Shown here: positions 1 through 6,074 of the stretch, in pieces
Layout: each line of letters begins with the position of its first letter
Numbering within the stretch: the first letter of the stretch is position 1
Source: Candidatus Kapaibacterium sp.
GTDB lineage: Bacteria > Bacteroidota > Ignavibacteria > Kapaibacteriales > UBA2268
Length of the DNA: 7,821 nt
Reading direction: 5' to 3'
Assembly: GCA_027858275.1 (NCBI GenBank)
Contig: JAQIDA010000148.1
Coordinates: 1-7,821, forward strand
Position numbers and translations under genes: made by a program
Notes under the pieces: generated by a model
The model's input: the letters and a program-made list of their open reading frames with translations, nothing else
Told to the model about the DNA's origin: nothing
Databases searched by the model: none

Positions 1-1
1 C

Positions 2-223
2 TTCGAGACATATATAAAGTGTAATATCGAAGAGTGCAAAAATCGTGATCCAAAGGGACTGTACAAAAAAGCAATTGAAGGATTAATCCCTGATTTCACA
101 GGAATCAGCGCACCCTACGAAGAGCCGCATCACCCTGAAATAGTTATTGAAACGGAGCATCAAACGATTAACGAATCAGCGCGTATATTAATAAATAAAT
201 TAGAAGACAACGGAATAATATGA
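2..223 (+). CDS. cysC: APS kinase (adenylylsulfate kinase), C-terminal part, 5' end outside window
   Basis: The frame from base 2 to the TGA at 221-223 encodes the last 73 residues of an APS kinase, which phosphorylates adenosine 5'-phosphosulfate at the 3'-OH to give PAPS, the universal sulfuryl donor. The signature segments visible are CKNRDPKGLYKKA followed by DFTGISAPYEEP and HPEIVIET, which match the conserved C-terminal half of CysC. The P-loop lies upstream of the window, so I cannot tell whether this is a stand-alone kinase (about 200 residues) or the C-terminal domain of a bifunctional ATP sulfurylase/APS kinase. The stop codon overlaps the ATG of the export permease (ATGA at 220-223), so the two are almost certainly co-transcribed and translationally coupled. 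With two sulfotransferases just downstream, its likely job here is supplying PAPS for glycan sulfation rather than only assimilatory sulfate reduction. Family assignment is firm; the pathway role is inference. Confidence 0.93.
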   Translation, partial: FETYIKCNIEECKNRDPKGLYKKAIEGLIPDFTGISAPYEEPHHPEIVIETEHQTINESARILINKLEDNGII

Positions 224-1113
224 GCAAGGACACAGCAGATAAGTATGTTCAGATAATTCAGCCGAGAGAAAAGCAAAAGAAAATTGATTGGCAGGAGCTC
301 TATCGTTTTAGAGAACTGTTCGGCATTTTGGTCTGGCGCGACATCAAAGTCAAATACAAGCAAACCGCCCTCGGCGCTCTTTGGGCTATTATCGTTCCAT
401 TTGTACATATGCTGATTTTCACTGTCATTTTCGGCAATGTCGCCAAACTTCCGACAGACGGTCTGCACCCTCAACTTTTCTATTATGCCGGCTTGCTGCT
501 CTGGACCTATTTTGCAACCGCGGTATCAATTTCCGGAGCAAGTTTGGTCAACGGCAAGGCTTTTCTCACAAAAATATATTTTCCTCGTCTGATAATGCCT
601 GTTTCGCCGACCTTGTCGGCACTTGTCGATTTCACTATCGGATTTGTTATTCTCGTTGCAATGTTGTTTTATTATGAACAAGCGATTGATTATACCATAA
701 TCTTTCTTCCGTTTTTCGTTGCGATTGCAGTCGTCTCTGCCTCCGGTGTCGGAATGATATTTGCCTCGCTGAACGTAAAATATCGAGATGTTGCTTTTGC
801 CTTGCCTTTTATCATCCAAATATGGATGTATGGAACCGTCTTAGTGCCTTTTAGCAAATTGCCGCCGGCTTGGGGCGATTTCCGCTATTTATACGGGCTC
901 AACCCAATGAGCGGAGCGGTTGAAGGATTCCGTTGGTGTCTGCTTCACTCAAACATGTTGACCACGCGAATGCTCGACGGAAAAGTTGTCGAAATTCCCG
1001 TTGATCCGCCATTGTTATTAGTCACCGTCAGCACTGTATCTGCAGCTTTTCTGCTCTGGCTCGGAATCAAATGGTTCAAAAAAATGGAAAGCACTTTTGC
1101 GGATATTGTCTAA
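220..1113 (+). CDS. wzm: Polysaccharide ABC exporter permease, Wzm/KpsM/TagG type (ABC-2 family)
   Basis: This 297-residue protein is the membrane subunit of an ABC-2 exporter that moves undecaprenyl-linked O-antigen, teichoic acid or capsule chains across the inner membrane. It has a cytoplasmic N-terminal stretch with an amphipathic segment (about 24-48) carrying the family hallmark RDIKVKYKQTALGALW (40-55), which precedes the first membrane helix (about 52-72). Further hydrophobic segments lie near 88-110, 130-150, 160-185 and 195-215. A polar loop (about 240-265) comes before a last helix, and the C-terminus ends KWFKKMESTFADIV. Length is normal for the family. The start overlaps the cysC stop (ATGA), which sets the start and implies coupling. 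Its ATPase partner is encoded at 2851-4161, separated from it by the sulfotransferase pair; wzm and wzt are normally adjacent. Base composition (about 45% GC by hand count over 361-420 and 481-660) is higher than in the downstream glycosyltransferases. A second, truncated copy of its last 33 codons lies at 1900-1998. Confidence 0.95.
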   Translation: MSKDTADKYVQIIQPREKQKKIDWQELYRFRELFGILVWRDIKVKYKQTALGALWAIIVPFVHMLIFTVIFGNVAKLPTDGLHPQLFYYAGLLLWTYFATAVSISGASLVNGKAFLTKIYFPRLIMPVSPTLSALVDFTIGFVILVAMLFYYEQAIDYTIIFLPFFVAIAVVSASGVGMIFASLNVKYRDVAFALPFIIQIWMYGTVLVPFSKLPPAWGDFRYLYGLNPMSGAVEGFRWCLLHSNMLTTRMLDGKVVEIPVDPPLLLVTVSTVSAAFLLWLGIKWFKKMESTFADIV

Positions 1114-1898
1114 TTGCAGAACAATACCGCGTATAAATCCTGATAATTAATAGAATCAAACAAACAAATAACAGAAAAAACTCGATGGACATCAAATTCA
1201 ATATTAAATACTCTGAAAAAAGATCATTGTTTATGTCCTTTAAATTTTGGAGGCAGGAACTCAACCCCAAAATTAAAATAAAGGATCACAAAGTCTTTTG
1301 TATAGGTTTTCATAAAACCGGAACTACTTCATTGTTTCAAGCTTTGACTCAAATGGGATACATAATGGGGAATCAAGCAGTCGGAGAAATTCTCGGTGAG
1401 GATATATACGACAATCGTTACGATAGATTAATGAATTATTGTCGTACGGCAGATGCTTACCAAGATCATCCGTTTTTCTTCCCCGGATTTTTTAAAAAGT
1501 TGGACAAAGAGTTTCCCGGAGCAAAATTCGTCTTATCAGTCAGGGATGATGAAAACCAATGGTTTCGATCACTATGCAGATTCTGGACCAATCGAATCTC
1601 CTCAGATATTAGCCGCAGGCCTACCGAAGAAGATATGATAACCGCCCCCTATCGATATATCGGCTATTTTTGTCAAAAAGTTAAAATGCTCTATCCCAAT
1701 ATGGAATTCTTAGAAGATAAGCCGTACAAGAAAACGTATCTGGATCATATCGCAGATGTCAGAGAATACTTCAAAGACAGACCGAATGACTTGCTCGAGC
1801 TGAATGTTGCCGGTCCTGACAGTTATCAAAATCTTGCTGTCTTTCTTGGAGTTAAAGTGAAAAAAAATGAAAAATTCCCATGGAAAAACAAAACATAA
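1015..1898 (+). repeat. Direct repeat unit 1: wzm 3' end + intergenic + sulfotransferase copy 1
   Basis: The first of two adjacent direct repeats of about 880 bases; unit 2 runs from 1900 to 2779. The offset is 885 bases in the wzm tail and 881 bases in the sulfotransferase genes. The change comes from a CAAA x3 (1157-1168) versus CAAA x2 (2042-2049) slippage in the intergenic part. Identity is patchy. It is very high from 1063 to 1262, including 78 identical coding bases from the sulfotransferase start, lower just before and after, and high again in the catalytic core and near 1678-1745. Confidence 0.88.
1185..1898 (+). CDS. PAPS-dependent sulfotransferase family protein, tandem copy 1
   Basis: A 237-residue soluble protein with no signal peptide. 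It carries the 5'-phosphosulfate-binding loop GFHKTGTTS (41-49), preceded by a beta strand KVFCI, as in bacterial sulfotransferases that transfer sulfate from PAPS to glycans or other acceptors. The segment YQDHPFFFPGFFKKLDKEFPGAKFVLSVRDDENQWFRS (92-129, interrupted here only by naming its parts: acidic D94, strand 115-119, R120 and S129) corresponds to the catalytic region and the 3'-phosphate-binding Arg/Ser. The end YFKDRPNDLLELNV and a final FPW fit the short Sulfotransfer_4-like subgroup. The start is uncertain: ATG 1185 has no Shine-Dalgarno, and ATG 1233 (codon 17) is an equally plausible alternative that keeps all motifs. It lies 71 bases after wzm and is about 84% identical to the next copy with no gaps (37 substitutions by hand count). 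The acceptor is unknown; context suggests the exported glycan, sulfated in the cytoplasm before export. Confidence 0.86.
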   Translation: MDIKFNIKYSEKRSLFMSFKFWRQELNPKIKIKDHKVFCIGFHKTGTTSLFQALTQMGYIMGNQAVGEILGEDIYDNRYDRLMNYCRTADAYQDHPFFFPGFFKKLDKEFPGAKFVLSVRDDENQWFRSLCRFWTNRISSDISRRPTEEDMITAPYRYIGYFCQKVKMLYPNMEFLEDKPYKKTYLDHIADVREYFKDRPNDLLELNVAGPDSYQNLAVFLGVKVKKNEKFPWKNKT

Positions 1899-1899
1899 T

Positions 1900-1998
1900 T
1901 TATTAATCACAATCAGAGCTGAATCAGCGGCGTTTTTATTGTGGGCCGGAATCAAATGGTTCAAAAAAAAGGAAAGTACTTTTGCGGATATTGTCTAA
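1900..1998 (+). pseudogene. Remnant of the wzm 3' end (last 32 codons plus stop) between the sulfotransferase copies
   Basis: Read in the frame ending at TAA 1996-1998, this stretch encodes LLITIRAESAAFLLWAG followed by IKWFKKKESTFADIV. It aligns without gaps to the last 33 codons of the intact permease gene (1015-1113). It has no start codon, lies just after the stop of sulfotransferase copy 1 in a different frame, and cannot make a membrane protein. By hand count 17 of 99 bases differ from the intact gene: 15 in the first 48 bases and only 2 in the last 51. Of 14 changed codons, 7 are silent, more than expected for free drift of a dead fragment. The remnant may therefore descend from a working but divergent wzm allele. 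It marks the junction of the duplication or recombination that made the sulfotransferase pair. Confidence 0.87.
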
Positions 1999-2065
1999 TT
2001 GCAGAACAATACCGATTATAAATCATGATAATTAATAGAATCAAACAAATAACAGAAAAAACTCG

Positions 2066-2779
2066 ATGGACATCAAATTCAATATTAAATACTCTGAAAA
2101 AAGATCATTGTTTATGTCCTTTAAATTTTGGAGGCAGGAACTCTTTCCAAATAAAGTTTTGAAGGATCACAAAGTCTTTTGTATAGGTTTTCATAAAACC
2201 GGAACTACATCCATGTTTCAAGCCCTAACTGAAATGGGCTATATCATGGGTAACGAAGTAGCCGCAGAAATTCTTGCTGATGATATACGCGACGAACGCT
2301 ATGACAGATTAATGAATTATTGTCGCATGGCAGACGCTTATCAAGATCATCCTTTTTTCTTCCCCGGATTTTTCAAAAAGTTGGACAAAGAGTTCCCCGG
2401 AGCAAAATTCGTCTTATCAGTCAGGAATGATGAAAACCAATGGTTTCGATCCCTATGCGGATTCTGGATCAAACGATTCTCCTCAGATAAGAGCCGCTTA
2501 CCAACTGAAGAAGATATGAAAAACGCTTCCTATCGATATATCGGCTATCTTTGGCAAAAAGTTAAAATGCTCTATCCCAATATGGAATTCTTAGAAGAAA
2601 AGCCGTACAAGAAAACGTATCTGGATCATAATGCAGATGTCAGAGAATACTTCAAAGACAGACCGAATGACTTGCTCGAGTTGAATGTCGCTGATCCCGA
2701 CAGCTATCAAAAACTTGCTGACTTTCTTGGAGTTATAGTGAAGAAAATTAAAAAATTCCCATGGAAAATCAAAACATAA
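2066..2779 (+). CDS. PAPS-dependent sulfotransferase family protein, tandem copy 2
   Basis: A 237-residue paralogue of the preceding sulfotransferase, with the same fold landmarks: P-loop GFHKTGTTS (41-49), D94, strand KFVLSV with R120, and S129. All residues expected to hold PAPS are kept, so both copies look active. The differences cluster in patches at residues 27-32, 64-77, 132-160 and the last 20 residues, while the core from 89 to 120 is unchanged. That pattern fits a change of acceptor site more than decay. D121 becomes N, directly after the 3'-phosphate-binding Arg. The first 26 codons are identical to copy 1 at the base level, so the same start ambiguity (2066 or 2114) applies. The gene lies 71 bases before wzt. 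No Shine-Dalgarno is visible, and translation may depend on the A-rich leader shared with copy 1. Family call from motifs; substrate unknown. Confidence 0.86.
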   Translation: MDIKFNIKYSEKRSLFMSFKFWRQELFPNKVLKDHKVFCIGFHKTGTTSMFQALTEMGYIMGNEVAAEILADDIRDERYDRLMNYCRMADAYQDHPFFFPGFFKKLDKEFPGAKFVLSVRNDENQWFRSLCGFWIKRFSSDKSRLPTEEDMKNASYRYIGYLWQKVKMLYPNMEFLEEKPYKKTYLDHNADVREYFKDRPNDLLELNVADPDSYQKLADFLGVIVKKIKKFPWKIKT

Positions 2780-2850
2780 TAAATCTTTATCACTCAAATG
2801 TTTTTGCCCGTTTTGATCGGGGATGAGCAGTTTGCAGGAATTAGGAAAAT

Positions 2851-4161
2851 ATGAGTAACAAAGCAATAATAACGGAAAATTTGGGTAAACGCTACAAACT
2901 GGGTGAGACGCTGAACTTTTCGCGTACTATCCGCGAGGCAATTGTAGAGTTCCCTCGCAAGTTTATGAGCGAAGCAAAGCGCAAAGCTTTCGAAATACGC
3001 GAGCGAAAGAACAATCCCGATTACGATCCTGAAACACCGCCCGGAACTTTTTGGGCTCTGCGTCATCTGAATTTGGAAATCAATCACTCTGATGTAGTAG
3101 GTATAATCGGAAGCAACGGCTCAGGAAAATCAACCCTGCTGAAAGTGTTGTCTAAAATCACGATTCCAACTACCGGACATGCAAAAGTTTACGGACGTGT
3201 AGGTTCACTCCTCGAAGTAGGAACAGGCTTTCACCCCGATCTGACCGGCAGAGAAAATATCTTTCTCAACGGCTCGATAATGGGAATGAGCAAGGCTGAT
3301 ATTAAAATGCGATTCGATGAAATTGTCGCTTTTTCGGAAGTAGAAAAATTCCTCGACACTCCCATAAAGCGATATTCCAGCGGTATGACTGTGCGTTTGG
3401 CTTTCGCTGTAGCAGCTCATCTGGAACCTGAAATTTTGATTGTTGATGAAGTGCTTGCCGTAGGTGACGCTGCTTTCCAAAACAAGTGCATGGGAAAGAT
3501 GAAAGATGTCAGCAGCGAAGGACGGACTGTGCTGTTTGTGAGTCATAATATGTCAGCAGTAAGAAGTTTATGCAGCAGAGGCATTCTGTTGAAAAACGGA
3601 AAAATAGTAGTTGATACGACAATAAATGAAGCCATCTCTCATTACAACGACACATTAGATGAAAAAGCAAATGACGCTCAACTGTTGTGGAAAGAAGGAG
3701 AAATGCCGGGGGATGATTACGTCCAACTTATTGAAGCTCAATTACTCTCCGAAACCGGAGTTAATAAAACGATATTTGATACTGATGAGCAAATCAAAAT
3801 TAGATTGAAATACAAATCTCTTAAAAACAACAAGGATCTTAGGTTCGCCGTTAAGCTTTCAAGCATTGAAGGCGAGACTGTTTTCCAATCAACAGATCAA
3901 ATCTTTAGAAATTCCGAGAATTCCGGAGCCGGCTTATACACGACTGAAGTTGATATTCCCAACAGACTGTTAAATTCTAAGCATTATCAGATATCCCTAT
4001 GGGCAGGAACACCCAAGGTCAAAAGGCATATCCCCGAAATGCTATTGTTCAAACTTTCAGTTGTCGGCAAAGTATACAACGGATCAAGATTGGATGACAG
4101 GCAACCCTGGCCGGGGATCGTTTCCCCGGAATTGAAATGGAAAATTCTCAAAATAGATTGA
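2851..4161 (+). CDS. wzt: Polysaccharide ABC exporter ATPase with C-terminal carbohydrate-binding domain (Wzt type)
   Basis: A 436-residue two-domain protein. Residues 1-260 are the nucleotide-binding domain: a Tyr near position 15, the long insert before FWALRHL (about 67-73) usual for O-antigen ATPases, Walker A GSNGSGKST (87-95), signature YSSGM (175-179), Walker B ILIVDE (195-200) and the switch His in SHNMS (H232). Residues about 275-436 form a beta-rich domain, with segments such as IKIRLKYKSL and a typical strand pattern, matching the Wzt C-terminal carbohydrate-binding module. In characterised homologues this module recognises a modified non-reducing end before export. The start is supported by AGGA at 2843-2846, the clearest ribosome-binding site in the window. 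Its partner is the permease at 220-1113. Composition falls from about 47% GC (2881-3240) to about 39% (3661-4020) between the two domains by hand count. The function as export ATPase is firm; that it reads a sulfated end is my inference. Confidence 0.95.
   Translation: MSNKAIITENLGKRYKLGETLNFSRTIREAIVEFPRKFMSEAKRKAFEIRERKNNPDYDPETPPGTFWALRHLNLEINHSDVVGIIGSNGSGKSTLLKVLSKITIPTTGHAKVYGRVGSLLEVGTGFHPDLTGRENIFLNGSIMGMSKADIKMRFDEIVAFSEVEKFLDTPIKRYSSGMTVRLAFAVAAHLEPEILIVDEVLAVGDAAFQNKCMGKMKDVSSEGRTVLFVSHNMSAVRSLCSRGILLKNGKIVVDTTINEAISHYNDTLDEKANDAQLLWKEGEMPGDDYVQLIEAQLLSETGVNKTIFDTDEQIKIRLKYKSLKNNKDLRFAVKLSSIEGETVFQSTDQIFRNSENSGAGLYTTEVDIPNRLLNSKHYQISLWAGTPKVKRHIPEMLLFKLSVVGKVYNGSRLDDRQPWPGIVSPELKWKILKID
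4111..4129 (+). other. GC-rich perfect hairpin inside the 3' end of wzt
   Basis: CCGGGGA (4111-4117) and TCCCCGG (4123-4129) form a perfect 7-bp stem with a 5-base loop, about 35 bases before the wzt stop. It stands out in AT-rich surroundings. No T-run follows, so it is not a normal intrinsic terminator. It could be chance within codons for WPGIVSPE, or an RNA element affecting stability or read-through into the glycosyltransferases. Confidence 0.4.
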
Positions 4162-4192
4162 AGATAATTAGATATTATTCTTTAATACTTAC

Positions 4193-4232
4193 ATAAACAT
4201 ATAAACACATAAATATATAAAAAGATAAAAAT
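4193..4232 (+). repeat. Five degenerate 8-base repeats (ATAAANAN) running into the start codon of the first glycosyltransferase
   Basis: Read in steps of eight: ATAAACAT, ATAAACAC, ATAAATAT, ATAAAAAG, ATAAAAAT. The last unit overlaps the ATG at 4231. There is no Shine-Dalgarno here, so the unstructured A-rich leader probably serves as the ribosome-loading region. The units are imperfect, so active slippage is doubtful. Confidence 0.6.
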
Positions 4233-5112
4233 GATTGTAATAATCCCGACATGTAACAGACCCGAGCTGATTAAAAGAACATTGGACTCATTGTCCGAAG
4301 TCATTAAACCTGATTGCTATTCAGGAACCATAGTTATTGAAAACGGCAGTAAAAACGGTGTTGAAGAACTCGTGAAGTCATATAACGAAAAACTCAATTT
4401 TTCATATATGTTCACTGAACAAGCCAATAAGAGCCACGCTATGAATGTGGTACTAAAGGAAATTACTGATACCGCGATCTTTTTTTCCGATGATGATGTC
4501 ATATATGACAAAAACTTGTTAACAGAATATGCAGAAGCAGTGAAAGATATAGATTCAGGAGTTTTCTGCGGCGGTCCCGTTGAGGCTGATTATGAACTTG
4601 AACCCAGTGATTTTTTAAAAAAGTATCTGCCCATGTCTGCAACAGGCACCAACTGGCCTGATGATATGTCTGAGGTAGATAAACCAATATTTTTAGGAAG
4701 CAATTGGCTTGCATTTGCAAATGATCTCAAAGTCGCAGGTGGATTTGACAGCGACTTAGGCCCCGGCACAACAAGCAACAGCACCGGTGATGAAACCGAT
4801 ATGCAAAGAAGACTCATGAGAAACGTGATCAAAGGACGATATGTCCCCGGAGCTATAGTTAAACATTTTGTTCCTGAGGAAAGATGCAGTCCGGAATGGG
4901 CTGTCGATCGAAGAAGCAGAGTAGGTGCTGCCTACGCTCTGATTAATAAGTCCTCGAAATATGAATTATTCATGATGAGAATTAAGACCGTTCTTTTCAT
5001 GATATTTAGAAAATTCCCGTTTATCAGCTATGAGACAAAATTCAAATTGGATTGCTCCATAAGTTATTTAAAAGGGCGATTAAATGTAAAAAGATCAAAA
5101 AAAGAAAAATAA
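4231..5112 (+). CDS. Family-2 (GT-A fold) glycosyltransferase, tandem copy 1
   Basis: A 293-residue inverting glycosyltransferase that would add one sugar from a nucleotide-sugar donor to the lipid-linked chain on the cytoplasmic side of the inner membrane. The N-terminus IVIIPTCNRPELI (2-14) is the first strand and nucleotide-binding loop. FFSDDDV (84-90) carries the metal-binding DXD equivalent. GDETDMQRRL (186-195) is the acidic region that normally contains the catalytic base, with E188 the best candidate, and KHFVP (211-215) resembles the His-containing motif near the active site. No membrane helix is evident; the basic tail (KRSKKEK) may touch the membrane. The gene follows wzt by 69 bases of very AT-rich sequence and is itself AT-rich (about 36% GC over 4381-4620 by hand count). 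It shares about 70% identity with the next gene. Sugar specificity cannot be read from sequence. Start ATG 4231 is fixed by the conserved first strand. Confidence 0.92.
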   Translation: MIVIIPTCNRPELIKRTLDSLSEVIKPDCYSGTIVIENGSKNGVEELVKSYNEKLNFSYMFTEQANKSHAMNVVLKEITDTAIFFSDDDVIYDKNLLTEYAEAVKDIDSGVFCGGPVEADYELEPSDFLKKYLPMSATGTNWPDDMSEVDKPIFLGSNWLAFANDLKVAGGFDSDLGPGTTSNSTGDETDMQRRLMRNVIKGRYVPGAIVKHFVPEERCSPEWAVDRRSRVGAAYALINKSSKYELFMMRIKTVLFMIFRKFPFISYETKFKLDCSISYLKGRLNVKRSKKEK

Positions 5113-5180
5113 TGTTTAGCACTGAAATAAATAAAAACATTTCATGATATTATCACTGTTGCAATAAACAATAAAAACCA

Positions 5181-6074
5181 ATGAAAATGATTGTACTAAT
5201 AGCGACCTGCGGACGACCTGAACTTCTGAAAAGAACATTGGACTCTTTATCCGATGTAATCAAACCGGATTGCTATACCCGCACAATCATCATTGAAAAC
5301 GGCAGCAAAAAAGGAATTGATGAACTAACCGAATCATACAAAGAAAAATTAAATATTTCATATATGTTCTCGGAACAAGCCAATAAGAGCAACGCTTTGA
5401 ATGTGGCGATGAAAGAAATTAGTAATACCGCGATCTTCTTTTCCGATGATGATATCATCTTTGATAAAAACATATTAACCGAATATGCTGAAGCTATCAA
5501 AGATATAGATTCAGGCATTTTCTGCGGAGGTTCTTTTGATGTTGACTACGAAGTTGAACCAAGTGATTTTTTGAAAAAGTATATGCCTTTGTCTGCAGTC
5601 GGCAGCAGTTGGCCTGATGATATGTCAGAAGTCAATCGCCCGATATTTTTAGGTTGTAATTGGCTTGCTTTTGCCGATGATATTAAACATGCCGGTGGGT
5701 TTGATCTCAATTTCGGTCCGGGAGCGGCAACCAACAGTACAGGGCAGGAAACCAATATGCAGAGGAGACTGCTGCGAAAAGGCATCAAAGGCAGATTTGT
5801 CCCCGGAGCTAAAGTCAAGCATTTTGTTCCTGCTGAAAGCTGCACTCCCGAATGGGCCATTAAGCGAATCCATAGAGTAGGAATCAACTATGGTCTGAGC
5901 AATCAATTCTCAAAATATGAATTATCAATAATGAGATTAAAGACTATTATTTCCCCCATTTATAGAAGAATTCCGTTCATCAGCGATGAGACAAAATTCA
6001 AAATTGATTACTACGGCAGTTTTTACAGAGGGCAATTACAAGGAAGAAAATTATTAAGAAAGCAACAATGCTAA
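5181..6074 (+). CDS. Family-2 (GT-A fold) glycosyltransferase, tandem copy 2
   Basis: A 297-residue paralogue of the preceding gene, aligned without gaps from its third residue to about residue 280 (about 70% identity by hand). It keeps the DDD metal site (89-91) and KHFVP. It differs at the acidic motif: GDETDMQRRL of copy 1 is GQETNMQRRL here, so two of three acidic residues are replaced by amides and only E190 remains. The N-terminal loop changes from PTCNRPE to ATCGRPE. E190 may be enough as catalytic base, so this is probably an active enzyme with altered donor or acceptor preference, but reduced activity is possible. Two starts two codons apart (5181 and 5187) are equally good, with no Shine-Dalgarno before either. 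The last 7 bases overlap the next gene, implying translational coupling. The 68-base gap before it is AT-rich and shows no promoter I would trust. Confidence 0.92.
   Translation: MKMIVLIATCGRPELLKRTLDSLSDVIKPDCYTRTIIIENGSKKGIDELTESYKEKLNISYMFSEQANKSNALNVAMKEISNTAIFFSDDDIIFDKNILTEYAEAIKDIDSGIFCGGSFDVDYEVEPSDFLKKYMPLSAVGSSWPDDMSEVNRPIFLGCNWLAFADDIKHAGGFDLNFGPGAATNSTGQETNMQRRLLRKGIKGRFVPGAKVKHFVPAESCTPEWAIKRIHRVGINYGLSNQFSKYELSIMRLKTIISPIYRRIPFISDETKFKIDYYGSFYRGQLQGRKLLRKQQC

Larger units (their letters stand above)
1900..2779 (+). repeat. Direct repeat unit 2: wzm tail remnant + intergenic + sulfotransferase copy 2
   Basis: The second copy of the repeat. It begins within a base or two of the stop of sulfotransferase copy 1 and ends at the stop of copy 2. 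After 2779 the similarity to the sequence following copy 1 fades at once. The two units are directly abutting, with no insertion-sequence ends or inverted repeats visible at the junction. Confidence 0.87.

Noticed and set aside
160..474. Open frames on the - strand here and at 2591-2866, 2794-3087, 3205-3546, 4590-4832, 5546-5887, 5998-6324 and 7182-7529, and short + strand frames at 381-677, 1453-1638 and 5665-5880
   Set aside because: All lie over strongly recognised + strand genes, have no domain signatures or ribosome-binding sites, and their sequences look like out-of-frame readings.
1908..1943. CACAAT/ATTGTG inverted repeat in the wzm remnant
   Set aside because: Six-base arms with a 24-base loop in AT-rich sequence are likely chance, and the repeat is not present in the intact wzm end.
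1899..2065. Insertion-sequence footprint as the cause of the sulfotransferase duplication
   Set aside because: No terminal inverted repeats, target-site duplication or transposase fragment is visible; the whole gap is explained by the wzm tail remnant and the copied intergenic leader.
2807..2821. CCCG/CGGG stem before wzt as a terminator or attenuator
   Set aside because: Only four base pairs with a seven-base loop and no following T-run; the sequence is also needed to lead into the wzt ribosome-binding site.
2851..3060. Long insert between the first strand and FWALRHL of the ATPase as a novel domain
   Set aside because: Wzt-type O-antigen ATPases commonly carry a basic insert of this kind before the WAL segment, so it is ordinary for the family.
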